In this document: positions 12,636 to 26,593 of the stretch, piece by piece
Layout: each line of letters starts with the position of its first letter
Position numbering within the stretch: position 1 is the stretch's first letter
Origin: Ophthalmolycus amberensis
Taxonomy: Eukaryota; Chordata; Actinopteri; Perciformes; Zoarcidae
NCBI GenBank assembly: GCA_024529925.1
Contig: JAFEUB010000772.1
Span: 372,001 to 436,000, forward strand
Reading direction: 5' to 3'
DNA: 64,000 nt
The notes under the pieces: model-generated
Databases searched by the model: none
What the model was told of the DNA's origin: nothing
What the model saw: the letters and a program-made list of their open reading frames with translations, nothing else
Position numbers and translations under genes: made by a program

Positions 12636-13012
12636 AAACCATAGACTGTATATACGAATACGACGTAGTCACAGAGACGTCACCCATTGGTTTGTGGGCT
12701 ACGGTTTTGATGCCTAGAATTAGGTATTTTGTCGGTCGCCATCTTGTTTTTTTTGGCAACGGTGACATGAGAGGGTGGAGCTAAATACAGCCGAATGCTG
12801 AATAAGACATTTTTTAGACGACCAAAATGTTACAATTAACTTTCATGAACTGAAAACACGCTGAAGCCCCGCCCTAAAGCACACCCTGCTTTATGGTCTA
12901 CTTTACTCTAAATTGAACCATATTTTACAAAATGAACATGTATTGAAGAAAACTTGAAACTGGCGATCGAGACCATAAACTCATGTTCACAACGTTTACT
13001 AAGCTTACTAAT
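12636..13012. repeat. abundant teleost dispersed repeat, partial copy
   Basis: Begins near CCATAGACTGTATATACGAA. It contains ACGTCACCCATTGGTTTGTG, GTCGCCATCTTG, GAGAGGGTGGAGCTAA, CACACCCTGCTTTATGGTCT and GAGACCATAAACTCATGTTC in that order. From memory this ordered set of words is a very common repeat in ray-finned fish genomes. Its end appears truncated near 13012. Family not named. Confidence 0.65.
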
Positions 13013-13538
13013 CTTTCAACCACCGTCCAACGATCACTGTCAGCCCAAAACATCTCATCTCCTCAAGATGCGGGTCAACTGAGAGTGAAAAGACAATATT
13101 GAATGAACTCCCAGCTCTAGTTGGACTTTATTTAGTTGTTTAGTCACACATGCGGAATTAATTATGAAGAATTAAGCCTTTGTTGAAAACAGTGAAGCTT
13201 CAGTTTTCATATATCACTGGCAGCACCAACAACCACTCGTCCTCTTGTTCCCTTCAGATATCAGGAGACCGCTCTCTCCTTCGTCTCCTTGTGAAACATA
13301 CTTGAGTTATCCATCACGCTCATCCTCACTGCCTGTGTCACAGTCCGACTGCGTCTTTTGTTTCTGCTCGTAATCTCTTCGTCTGCTCATAACCTGTTGC
13401 GTGTTTCTCTTCCGTCAGATTTAATAACCTCAATGTTAGGTCTCTTGGCTTGGTGGTTGCCATGGCCACCACTTCTTCCTGGGTCGCGTGGTGTGCTGAG
13501 GATGAGCTGCGTGGGTATTACACTTTGTGTTCACGTCG

Positions 13539-13547
<9 letters not shown>

Positions 13548-13571
<24 letters not shown>
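13548..13571. repeat. (GT)n microsatellite
   Basis: Short GT run. Confidence 0.9.
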
Positions 13572-13574
<3 letters not shown>

Positions 13575-14144
13575 TTTTGTGAGGCGTAGCGATGTGACGG
13601 CTGTAATTTCACAAGTAATTTCAGCCATTAAGAGACGGGACATTTGCACTCGATTTTCCAAAATGATGATGTCCTCTGACTAATGCTATCTGAGAGGACA
13701 CAAACCGAAATGTGTGCTCGTCAGTGTCCGTGTTTGCTCGCATGGTGTGGATCTGAGGCGGTAGAAGGGGGGGCCAATTTTATGCCTGCTGTATTTTGAG
13801 AGTGATTGCAGTTCGCAGAGGAGAGTGCTGTGCTCCTCACGTTAAAGAGAGAGCAGAGGAGATGTGCTCTGTGTACATGTGCGTATGGTCAGATGAAGGA
13901 CATTTATTTGTTGCTGTATGTGCGCCTCCCCCCCCGGCAGAAGAAATGCTTCCCTAACCCATAATCAGCATCCATCAGACGCCGGGCTTACCTCTGCTAC
14001 AGACAAAAGGTTAAATGCTTCACTAAATCATTTTTTTCTCTCTCTCCTCCCACTGTCTTCACCACCCCTAACCCCTTTTCCTGCCTCGCAAACCATTTCC
14101 TCCCCTTCCTGTCTTCTTCCCCCTCTCCCTCTACCCTCCTCCAG

Positions 14145-14376
14145 CTGGTGGGCGGCGAGTTTGACCTGGAGATGAACTTCATCATCCAGGAGGCGGAGAG
14201 CATCGGCTGCATGGTGGAGTTGCTGTCCCACTGCGAGGTGACGTGCCAGGCCGAGATCTGGAGCATGTTCACCGCCATCCTCCGCAAGAGCGTGCGCAAC
14301 CTGCAGACCAGCACCGAGGTCGGCCTCATACAGCAGGTGCTGCTCAAGATGAGCACTGTGGACGACATGATAGCAG
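14145..14376 (+). CDS. nbea: nbea exon W1: N-terminal helical region
   Basis: 232 nt, entering in phase 0 (first codon CTG) after a long C/T tract ending CTCCAG, and leaving after one base of a codon at donor GTGAGC. It encodes 77 residues from LVGGEFDLEMNFIIQEAESI to KMSTVDDMIA. This matches the neurobeachin block that follows the NBEA first exon. It lies in the conserved N-terminal armadillo-like region. Confidence 0.96.
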
Positions 14377-17300
14377 GTGAGCCAGCCGTCCATTTGTGAG
14401 CATTTAGGTAAAGACAGTGAACGCACGATGGCAGAAAAAGATACGGAGGGGTCACATGTTGAAATGCAGATGTGAACACGGCCACAAGTGAAATTATTTC
14501 CACTTTCCTTTTCAGTAATTTGGACAAAAGGTCAAAGAATAAGACAATATGATCTTAATATCGTACAATTACCCTGAATAATATATGAAATGATGATGAC
14601 CTGCATTGCTGCCCGGCTGCAAGACAAATGCAGACAGCTTTGCTGATTTTGATATATCTTAAGATTCAGTAAAATGTTAATTCATTATTCTTAAAATATA
14701 ATTTTGTGCTGTATTTGAACAAATTATTAAATGTGAAGTAAAACTTTAAACAGTTTTACTACAACGGTGTTGAAATCATCACGTGTCTTGAGACAGAAGC
14801 TGAAGATTAAAGCTGTTTCTGGTGGAGAAGTAATTATTATTAAGTAATTCTTCTACATTGTATTATTGTTGAACTTTGTGCGAACTAGTGGAAGAAGCGT
14901 TTGCTTTATTTACTTTTGACCATTTATCCTTGTGGATAAGAAAAACGTTCACGGTTACTTTTTTTTTCTCCAAAGTCCATCGTCAATATTTGAAGCTTTC
15001 TTTTCACTCTTTTCCTTCATAACAGAACTATTGAATGTGTTGAGTGTTTGTTTGCCCCGCAGTCACATCCATAAAAAGCCGCTGGTGCTGCAGAAGCAGA
15101 GTTATGACCCCAGTATATCTCCGCGTGTGCTGCGATTCGTACGGAAGGCTTTATTGCAAAACAGCACGTCTACACGGCCGTCTTTTTACATGATCATATT
15201 GACCTTGACTTCCCTTTAATGATTCCTTGGAGTGCGTGTCCTCTCCTTCCCTCCTCCTCGGTGTCCTCTTTGTCCGACCAACCGCTGCAGGATAATGTGC
15301 TTTATACCTGCTGTGACTTATTACTGCTCACCACACCAGAGCACATGCCGCTTAAGTCAATTTAATGCCAATTCTCCCAGACTCCCCTTCTGAACCGTGA
15401 TTCTAACACTTTTTAAAAGCTATTTAAAATGCCCTACATTGGATTGATCGTACCAAAAACAGAGCTTAGGGGTTTTGAATCTAGGACATTGTGTATTGCG
15501 TTTTTTTCCTCTCACACCAAGCACCTCAGTGAGCTAGCCTTGTGCTTTATTCCCTGTCGCTGGGCTCTGGCTAATGAAATACTGTGGGAGGACTCTATTC
15601 ATATTCAGCAGGCCTAATGGGAAAGAAGAGCCTCTGTAAGCAGATTGCCTCGCTGTGAGAGGACCGCGCTGTGTAGCCATATCACACTGATCTGTTGTGG
15701 CTGTGTAAAGTGAAAGTCAATGAGGCAGTCAGGTCATTTTGACTAAACAAATGTCTTTTTAACACAATGTACTTTTTAATTATCTGCCAGAATATTTAGA
15801 GGGAAAACTTTTGAAAACGAGTTTTTGTCAATTTTATGACATCGAGTCATTGTCGGTTGTAAAATAGACTTATTTGCTTTCTTGGCAAGAGTTAGATGAG
15901 AAGAGTGATACAATTCTTAATGTCTGTATGATGAATATGAAGCTAGCAGCAAATTAGCTTAGCTTCCCATTAAGACTAGAAGCAAGGGGGGGGGGGGGGG
16001 GGGGGGAGAACAGTCACTGGTAAGCCAAGACATGTTTTTTATTTTACATTTCCCCTTGCTTCCAGTCCTATTCCTAAGCTAAACTAATCACTTGCTAGTG
16101 TACCTTTATATTTAGAACCTACGGTGGCCTTCAGGTAACGTAAAAATGCAAAGGCCCTCTCTGGAGACGGTGTTTGGTTTGTCCGTTCTGGGCTACTGTA
16201 GAAACATGGCGGTGCAACATGGCGGACTCAATGATGAGTATCTGCTACCTATGTAGATACGTAGGGCTCATACTAAGCTAACACAAACACAACGATTCTT
16301 AGGTTCAGGTGATTATACAGTAATGAAAACGTAGTTATGGATATCATTTTCCATTTCTGCAAATAAATCCCGCTAAATCCTACACATTGGTCCTTCAGAT
16401 GCATTTAAAAAGAAAACAAGAGCTATGCAGCTTTTCAGTCCAGGACATTAACTGGACAAACAATACTGGACCCCCAGGACCCCCATCACAGTATAAGTAA
16501 TATTCCTTAAGATGTAATAATGTTAGTATCTGGGTGTTTAGTGATACAGTGTATAGTAATTAATAAACATTCATTAATAATCCTCTTGTAAACAGTATGC
16601 AAGCCTGTCACTGTTGTTGGTATTAGCTTTGTTTACAGTAGCTGGGAGTACTTAACTCTCAAGTGTGTTTGGCCTTATATTACCTGAAGTATTAAAATCA
16701 ATGTATAAAAACGCAACAAGAATTGACATCGTGATGTACACATTCAGGGTATTTAGTACTGCTGTGCACAGAAACTCTGCTCCAGATTGGAGGTTGCTTG
16801 TATTTTGTTTACAGCGGAGGGGCTCTGAGTACTTTGAAGACGAGATTGCATTTTGACTGCAGGCGTTAATGACCTCACCTTATTTTATCAGACACACACA
16901 CACGCACACAGATATTCTGGTTGTTTCTGCTCTCCTGAGCTCACTCGCTGCCTCTCTGTCTGTGTGTCCTCAGACCTCCTGGTGGACATGCTGGGAGTCA
17001 TGGCCAGCTACAGCATCACAGTGAAGGAGCTGAAGCTGCTCTTCAGTATGCTGAGGGGAGACAACGGCATCTGGGTAAGTTGGTGGACATTTAAAAGAGT
17101 TTTAGGTTGTGTGTGCTTATCAGTTTGTTGTTGTTGTTGTTGTTGTTATACAGTAATATTGAAGATAAACATTGAACAATAGTGGAGAAAATTCATCATT
17201 ATATATTATGTATTTATATAAGTGACCTTACCCCATTGCCATATTTTGTAGTCAAAGTAAAAGCAACATTTCAATGCAGATTAATTCTGGAAAAATGCCA

Positions 17301-20300
17301 AAATCAATGCTTATTGTATACATATATCTGTGTATGTGTTTAATTGTTTTTAAAATCAAAAGAGATTCAGGATTTCCATCTATTTGCTGCAAAAAGCACA
17401 TTTCACTTTTTCTGATATGCCAGTATTCCACAATTAATCGTCTGGGAAGCTACATTTATTTCATACTAGATTAATTGTACAGCATGAGCTTGTTTGTATG
17501 TCATTAGTCTGGGTGTCACTTAATGGGATGGTTGTGCTAATAGACAACAATAATAGAGGACGGGTGTGTATCTATCCGTGTATGTTTGGATTCATCTGGG
17601 AGTGTATGTCAAGACAAGGGCAATTTAGCTCAAGTGTAACTGTTCTTTCCCTTCTCGTAATCAACATTATTAATGCAACAGAGGTTTGAGTGTGCTGTTT
17701 TTGTTTGAGTGATCGAACCATGATTAAAAAAAACCAGCAGCAGGCTAATCAGCGGTGAAGGTGAAACCATGAATTCAGTATTGTTTTTCTCCAGGTGAGT
17801 CCCTTTGGGAAGCTTCTCATTTCTGAAGCAAACATCCTGCCCAATATTCACTCTCTATATAACCACCATCTTCTATTACGAACATCTAAGCAGCTCCACA
17901 GCAGTAAATGCTTTGCTCAAGGGCTCATTTTCTCTCTTCTTCCCCTGTCAGGCTTTTACCAGGTGGTTAATTCAGGAGTTGAGCGCCGAACAAATTCCAC
18001 TAACAGTGCTACTTGCTGTTGTCATCCCAACTGCTCCCCGCAGTTTGCTGATTGGCCAGTCACAGGGTTTAGCTGATGTTTTTAAACCAAACTGTGCACA
18101 TTTGGGACGGTTCTGTGAATCCGCTCTCTTGTTGGGTTAGCGTCCTGGCTGTGCGATGCCTCTGCAGCTGCTGGTGTCCACTTCAATAACACCCTCGGCC
18201 CCTTCTCGTCAATCTCCCCTCTGCTCAGACTCCAGGACAACCACAATCAACAACCCCTGGTCACTGATCAGTGGTCCATAGCAAGCCCATCATCCATCCC
18301 TTCAGCTCTCTCTCTGTACCGCCTCTGTCTACTAACCCCTCCCATCCACCTCCCTCCTATTTCCCAGTCTTTTCCGATTCCTCCACTCCCAGCAGCCTCC
18401 GTCTCTGGAGACATATCGATTAAGGGTTGCCATGGTATTGATGAGATGCTGTGATTGAAGAGTTATTGATCCAGTGGGGTTGTGGTGGAGATGTGATGTC
18501 ACACAGAATCTCCCTGTGATAGTTTCCTCAGATGGCACATAATATCTAAACTCTCCTCTCCTCTCCTCTCCTCTCCTCTCCTCTCCTCTCCTCTCCTCTC
18601 CTCTCCTCTCCTCTCCTCTCCTCTCCTCTCCTCTCCTCTCCTCTCTTCCAGCCAAGACATGCTATCAAGCTCTTGTCGGTGTTGAACCAGATGCCTCAGA
18701 GACATGGTCCTGATACCTTCTTCAACTTCCCAGGACGCAGTGCAGCGGTGAGACTGATATACAAACACAGACACCTGAGCTTCATTATCAAAAATATGCC
18801 AAATTGATTCTTTTATGCACCCAAATTGCTAAAGAGCCCTTCATGGCATCCTTTTTTGCAGTCAGTCAGCAAATCTTAATTGGCACTTTGCTTCACCAGT
18901 GCAAGGAGTTGAACGGTGAAATGTGAAGTAATGACTAACTGAGTGGTTTATTGATTGCTATAAACATTGGCAAGAGCTGAACTGAAGTGTTTATGCTCCT
19001 CCCCCAGGCCATAGCATTGCCGCCAATTGCCAAATGGCCTTACCAGAACGGATTCACTATCAACACCTGGTTCAGACAGGATCCACTCAACAACATCAAT
19101 GTGGATAAAGACAAGCCGTACCTCTACTGGTAAGTATAGGACGCCGTTCACCTGAACTATTATGTAATGAACATTAAACCCTTGTAATGGGAACTGAAAC
19201 CATCTTAAGAAATCCACTCTTTACCACTTCAGCACCGTCCGAATACTTCTATTGGCCATACATATTTCATTTCTGTGCCTGTTTTGTTGACCCCCATGAC
19301 ACATGTTGATATTTTTGCCAGCGCAGTTACAGAGGAATCAAAAACATCAATGTTAAACATCAGGTCTTTGTGCCAGTCCCTCAGGATCCCAGATGAAGGG
19401 CTTCTTTGTAGACTCTCCATTTTCAGCACAGAAAATATTGAAAAAAAACCCAGAAGTACCAGTTTTTCTACCGACAGTACTCAATGCAGCACAGCTTTAA
19501 GAAATTGTACTTGTTATGTAAGAAGTTCACCCCTTGTTGACCGTATACAAACTGCCTCTCTTGCTTCTGCCATCGCTATCGATCCAGGCAAGGAAAAGCA
19601 CACAGCTGAATTAAGTACAGTAGAAGTCAAAAGGCATTCTGGTTAAAGTAAGAAGAAACTAAGTGAAGTCAGCATGAGAGACACAGGTTTAGGGTGAGTG
19701 CACTGTACTTAATCACAGTGCGAGAAAGCTGCAGACTCTTGCTCAGGTCGAATAATCTCTCTCATAAGCTGTCAACACTGGACTGGGAAGGTGCTTTAAT
19801 ACTTATGTACAGGTAACCAAAGTTTAGCTTGCTGATGGATTATTGGATGTTTAAGAGGGTGGCCATGATCAAAAAATGTGTTTCAAATGAGCATATTTTA
19901 AATCCTCACATCTAAGAAGCTTTATTCAGATAATGTGTGGCATTTATAGATATTATATGTGAGGTAAATGACTTCATCAATACATTTTTTAATTCACCAA
20001 TTGTTTCAGCACTTCCAAAATTCAAAGGTTTTTCATTTTCGGGAGAGTTAATGTTCTCAACTGGTTTCACACCATCAACCAAAGATCTGTTGGCCTCGGA
20101 CACAGAACTGATCACATGGCTGACACCTTGTACAAGAGTAAACATTTCTGAACAAATCTCGTATTTGACATTTTTCCGCAACTTCTTTCTGAACAATAAA
20201 TCCAGCGTAACTGTCAACATGAGAAAGAGTTCCTTAACTGGCACATGATGAACATTCAACTCATTAGACTGAATGACACAGAATGGAAGTGAATAGATAA

Positions 20301-21904
20301 ACAGATCATGAATTAGAACATAACTTTAAATGTCAAGGCACTCCATTACGAGTGTGCTGCTGGGCGGACGCCTCCGCTCGCCGGGCAGCTCCGGACCTCG
20401 CTGGCCTCGACGTTGGTGTTGTAAGTGCAAGCCGTTACCCACTACGAAGCTTCATTAGCTTTGACCTTTCATTTAATTGAACTTCTTTACTCCGCGGCTC
20501 GGCATCTTCGCTCCACCTCTTCACTCTGTGACGCCAACCGGCGGCGTCCTCCCGCCACCTCTCTCCCCCTCACAGACAAACATTAATTCGTTATGAGCAG
20601 AACGTTTTTGCTAAAGAATTGGGGAGCTACCCGTCTATAGGAAGGAAGACAGGCATCTGTTTATTCCATACCATCGCAGGGATGAGCTCTGATCATGAGA
20701 AGCATCGGGACATAATCCTATTGCCTCAGTAACAGTTTGTCAAGTTGTCATGGTAAGTGTGGAGGGTGCCCCCCCGCCCCCCCCTCTCTCTCTCCTCTTG
20801 TCCTGGTCTTATCATCCTCCTCCAGATGCAGCTGCTACTCCAGCCGCCTGTCTCATAGTGGCCTCTGCAGCAGCAGCATGAAGGTCGCGATAACGCACCA
20901 TGTTCTCTTCGAACATGCACCAGGGATTCACTTGAGAGGGATTTATATCTGCTCTCTGGCTCTGCGCTGTGTGTGATCCTTCTGGGCCTATTTTAGAAGC
21001 GATACGTGTGTTGTTTTCGTGAAGAAGCTTAGCCGCGAGACCGGGGTTTTTATGTGGAGGTTAGCAGTGCGGGAAGAGAAACACTATTTGGGGGAAATGG
21101 AGGGGGAAGAGTGTTTTTCCACAAGCCTGTGAACTGGGACCCCCTCGTGCTGCTGCAAATAAAATACTTTTTATGACTGGTATTGGCTTAAACAGTGCGA
21201 TATGCGAGTGTTTAAGGTGCCTTGCTTGTGTCTTGGTTGAGAGGAGTTCTGTCGGTACAAGTTTACCATTTGCAGTTGTAGTGGAAACAAAAACAATTAT
21301 TTACAATACAGCTGGTCTGACAAGTCAAACCAGACACGGTCGAAATGTAATTCATTTGACAAATGTTTGCTGTGCTTTTATAAATCCAAAATAAAAAACT
21401 GGAGTCATTCGTTTTGACTCAAAACAAATGAAACTTAGTGATGAATGGAGTTTAGTCACACAGAAGCTCAAATATTGCATAAATTATTGATTACATAAAT
21501 AGGTATTTCTTTCAAACACAGATCTTGAATTGATAACAAACTGACATTAGTGTCTGATTCCTCCGCAGCTTCCGCACCAGTAAAGGAATAGGCTACTCCG
21601 CTCACTTTGTGGGGAACTGTCTCATTGTCACGTCGTTGAAGTCAAAAGGAAAAGGCTTTCAGCACTGTGTGAAATACGATTTCCAACCCCGCAAGGTAAG
21701 AATGCACAAACCGGCCACATCACTCGACTGAAGCATCTCTAGTCAGTGCAGACTTTGGTAACCCTGTGCCACTTGTTAGATGAGAGAGCCGCTGTCTCCT
21801 TCCATCCTTGCACTCACTGGGAGTGTTGATGAGTGTACATAAGGCCTGTCAATTTAGACCTGTACACTGCCCCACTACTGCATTGTCAGCATTCTGCTAC
21901 TGTT

Positions 21905-21973
<69 letters not shown>

Positions 21974-24900
21974 TGCACACATAGACACACATTCACTTGA
22001 TGAGATGGCCTTCTGCAGGATTTGCTGACCCAGTAGAATCTCTGCACTGCCTAACAAAGTTCCCAGTGGTTCCATTTGATCAATTTACAAGTGACAATGT
22101 CTCACAGCATTTTGTCCACCGTGTGCATGTGTTAAAGTGTGCGTGTGTGCTTGCACGCACATGGCGTATTGTCCACTTCTAAATTATGCATACACCAGCA
22201 AAAAATTCTAGCGTCTCCTCCTCCCCCACTGCAGTTTTTCTCCCCATTTCAGTCTCCGGGGACTCTGTGTGTATTGTCACCGGGGAAGATGCTTTCTAGA
22301 CACGCGCACATGTGTACACGTACACACATGCACTCTATTAATGGCGAATGTGTCATGTTAACACATTGTAATCTTTCATGCTGGTTAACCCTCCTATAGC
22401 GGATGCATTCTCAGCATTGCAAAGACATGAGGTTTACCCACGCCTGACATCGTGATACAAACAAACAGTTGAACTAAAATGTCTCAAATGAATCATTGCA
22501 TTAGATAAGTGGAAAGGTGAAACAACACATTTTAGTAGTTTAGTCAATATAATGAATGAATCAATGAAAAGTGCAATGTACAATAATATACACAAACAAT
22601 AAACAGTACACACAATCTAAGGCAAGTAAATACCTTTGAGATACATAAGGCAAAGAAATGCATTAAGACAACATTTAAAAACATAATAAAAAGGAAAAAC
22701 AATTAAAACTGTTTACATTGAAAACATCAGAACACCTCAATGAACACGATAGTTCTGAAGAGAATCTCCCACTTGTATTGTTCAAATATAAAACAAACAA
22801 AGTACTCATCCTTTAATTTGGTGCAATGTTGCATTTTAGTTTGTTGTTTTTGGTTTTGATTTATGATCTTGTTTCTCTCTGAGTCTGTTTTTGTATTTTC
22901 CAGTGGTACATGATCAGCATCGTCCACATCTACAACCGCTGGAGGAACTCCGAGATCCGCTGCTATGTCAACGGTCAGCTGGTCTCCTATGGTGATATGG
23001 CCTGGCACGTCAACACCAACGATGTAAGATATTGGCTCATTACAGAGGCATTGTGTTGTTATATGCACTGATCTTTATGGAGAATAACTACATTAACATT
23101 TCGGGAAAATGCCCTCTTGAGGACGAAGGAGACAGATATTGAGTTTCTTATTCAACTGCTTCTGGTTCAAATTAGATTTTCTGCAACAAAATAAAATCTA
23201 TAAATCAGAAGTTGCTTTCAAAAGTTTTGCTCCAAAAAAATCCCGGTGTTGGTCTGGCGCTACACTTCCCTCCTGTCGTGATATTGGCAAACGTTTGAGG
23301 TTTGCCCTCTGCGTTCGTCAGCTGGGGCAGAGTTGGCCTTGGGCCCCGTTCCAGCACCGCTCGCCCAAACTCCAACTTCCAACTTGTCCATTGAGCAGAG
23401 GACAGGTAGCCCGACCTCTCTCTCCAGTGGCTGCGGCGCCTTCATTACACTTCCTTCCCCGTTCGCTTTTGACATTGCTGCCATTACCAAGAGCCGGCGT
23501 TATCCGCTGAAAGAAATCCCTTGGCCTTTGGCGGTAAAATGTCTTAATAGTTCACACAGCTCACCAGAAGGCAAGAAACATAACATACAGTGCACGAGTG
23601 AAAGAACAGGTCTGGCAATGTGTCGATGCTATCAGGGTTTGTTTTGTCCTGAAGGCTGAAGATACAACATATTTCATCACTTCAAAAGAAGCAGAAGCGT
23701 AAAGATTTCATTGTGATAAAGGCTGTCGGAGGGATGGAGTAGATGAAAGGCGAGTGGACAGAAAGTTATAGCAGGTGATGGCAAAGGTGAACAGAGCGAT
23801 TAGAAGCGAGCAGCTATCAAAAGTTCATCCGTCTTTTCACCATTCACTGCGGAATACCACATATTTATGACCAGAGATTAAAAATGAATAATTAATAACT
23901 CTTGAGCCGTCTTATTAAAAATGTCATGATCAACAAACTTCAATTAATCTTTTCCTCTCAAAGGTGTTAATGCGTCCTGACACTGAAAAGCACACGATCT
24001 AGAAGTTGTAGTGTTTGCCAAACTCTCTTTGCAGGACAGCTCTGAGAATCTGAAATGTTTGATATGATAGCTGAATGTTTTCTCGTGTTGTGCCCTTTTT
24101 CAGAGCTACGACAAGTGTTTCTTAGGCTCATCGGAGACGGCAGATGCCAACAGGGTGTTTTGCGGTCAGCTGGGAGCCATTTACGTTTTTAGTGAAGCTC
24201 TCAACCCAGCTCAGATCTTTGCCATCCACCAGCTTGGCCCAGGATACAAGGTGAGACAGCATGCACGTACTTCCTCATCACCCACCGTACTGTGTATTCT
24301 CTGGACGCTTTACTGCGCATCAATGTCATTTGGCAGGAAGAATCTCCTGACAACCTGAGGATTTCATTGTTACTTAATGCTGTCTTTGCCCGTTCAGCGA
24401 GAAGAAGTTGAGGCCATCAATCATTCTCGGGCTGTCAAACACAGAGATAGCCTGTGTATTAGTGCCAGGGTTGGTAGCTTGAGTGTTTGTTGTCAGTTGA
24501 TGTATATAGTGTAGGTTTCACATCCCGTGGACCCTCTCTTATAGTGCATTAGTGCTGCAGCATGAGTGGTAGGACTAATTGGTGTACTGCTTTTTGCGTA
24601 GGCCAGAGCAGCGGTTGAAGAACCCTTCATCAACACCACTCGTCATGTTCCAATTGTGTTCATTTGATTTGATTTGATGGTTGGGAATCACTGGACTGGA
24701 GTGCAGCTTATGAAAGAAGCTTCCTTTTTAGGATTAATGTGTGAAGCAAAAGTCTACTTTGCGTCGCTCTCAACAACCTTTTTTTTCCAGCAAGAATGCA
24801 GAGAGAGATTCTGTTTACAAGAGGCAGAGGTAATCAATATGTCAACCATAGTTTCACGCTTATGCTGTAACCTTGATGCAACATATTTTATTGCCAAAAA

Positions 24901-25805
24901 CCAAGCTTTTGACAGGGGGGGGGCTGTCTCATCTGGGTAATCTAATAGGTGCAGGAACGTTTTTCATTTCTAATAATTCTGCTCCTGTCAGCCATGATGT
25001 TCCGGCATCATCGCTATCGGTGAGCTTTTCTAATTCAGTTTCAAAAGAGACAGATACATCTCTATCTATCTATCTATCCATCTAAATATCTTTATTGTGC
25101 TTTATTGTGTATATATATATATATATGTATAAATTCTCAACAATGCAGCTGAAAGACATGTTGTGAGCGAGGGCCGTGGCTGACGTGACAAACTAATTTT
25201 CTGAAATGTTATTGGCTGCCTAGATTTAAACGCCTGCACTCTTTTAATGCTTCCCTGTCACCAAATAAAGTTGTAGTAGATGCAGCAGATTGAGATTACA
25301 GGGGCACAATAAAAAGTAGATCACTAAACAATCACAAAAAGCCTCTCGGGAAATCACAGATTTTGCAGTTTAGAAGTATGCGAGGGTGGATTTTAAACAG
25401 ACACCGAACTTTGCGTTCCTGTCGCACTATAGAATTATTCAAATGAGGCATCACGCCCTTTAGAAATCACCAGCTCTGCCTTTTGGCCTGGCCAGCGGAG
25501 ACGGCTGAGATGTCGCAACACCTTGCCAGCTGTCTGCTTCTTGTTTTGGCAGACGTGTGCACGCCTCAGGCCACTTCTAGCTTGTTTATGAAGGTGTCCA
25601 AACCTGTCAAGATTTCAGCACCGTGAGACTGCACGGATATCTGAGGCTGCTGATGTTTGGGAACAGCTGCTGGTATTTCAAAAGCTCCTTAAAAAGGGTA
25701 CACACTGAATCAGGAATTGGCTTTTTAATTGCCAAGACTTGATAAGGTGACACTAACAGAGAAACATGCGGAGTACACAAAGATTGCATGAGGTAGAGCA
25801 CAGAT

Positions 25806-25852
<47 letters not shown>

Positions 25853-26560
25853 GTTATAAGCTAGAGTCCTCTCATGTTCCTCCTAATGATCGAATGCTTG
25901 GGGTTTGCTATTTATCAGCCATGAATACTGATTCCTCTCTCTGTCACAGCCCACAGTTTCCCGTGGCTGATCAGTCAGATGATTGCCTCTCTGCACGGTG
26001 CAGAATGGGCTTCTCAGATGCCCAGAAGAGACCATTAAATGGCTCAGTTGTTTCAAAGCCGCTGGCCTCGGTGCCGCTACCGTAATGATGAGTGTGCGGG
26101 TTTTTCCGGTCGACTAAAGGAGAGCGCCAGTGGGACTCGGCTTGTGTCTCACAGCTTCCTGTCTTAATGCGAATAGAGGCCCGTCCTTGTTCCCACGACT
26201 TCACGCGGAGAAGGATGCGCATATTTGACGATCTGCTCCCGGAGTCTAATCTGTGCTGTACAGTGTATATACATACGTGTGCGCGTAGCTGTACGCAGCC
26301 TCTCGGTCTCATCCGCTGTCAGTGTTACTGTTCAGTAATGAGCAGCGAAAAGCAGACAGCCACTCTGCTCGCTCTGCTGAACAAGCCGTCAGCACAGTGA
26401 GGGTGTTCAAGGTGTTCTCGCTCGACGCGGCTCATGATGGCTGACACGCTGTGTGTACTGAATGTCTGTACGTGTGTGCAGTTCAGCACTTCCATGCTCT
26501 CCTAACGACAGAAGCAAGACTATAACATCTTGTTTTCCAGTGTGAGCTACGGTAAAAAGA

Positions 26561-26593
<33 letters not shown>

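Larger units (their letters stand above)
14377..16973 (+). other. nbea: intron W1-W2
   Basis: AT-rich intron without exon-like sequence. It contains an inverted repeat around a poly-G run (15953-16088) and a fish dispersed repeat (about 16120-16400), listed separately. Confidence 0.85.

Noticed and set aside
13997..14527. 176- and 132-codon minus-strand ORFs
   Set aside because: Shadow of exon W1 and its pyrimidine tract.
18332..18774. EERRG-repeat minus-strand ORFs
   Set aside because: Translation of the CCTCT array on the opposite strand.
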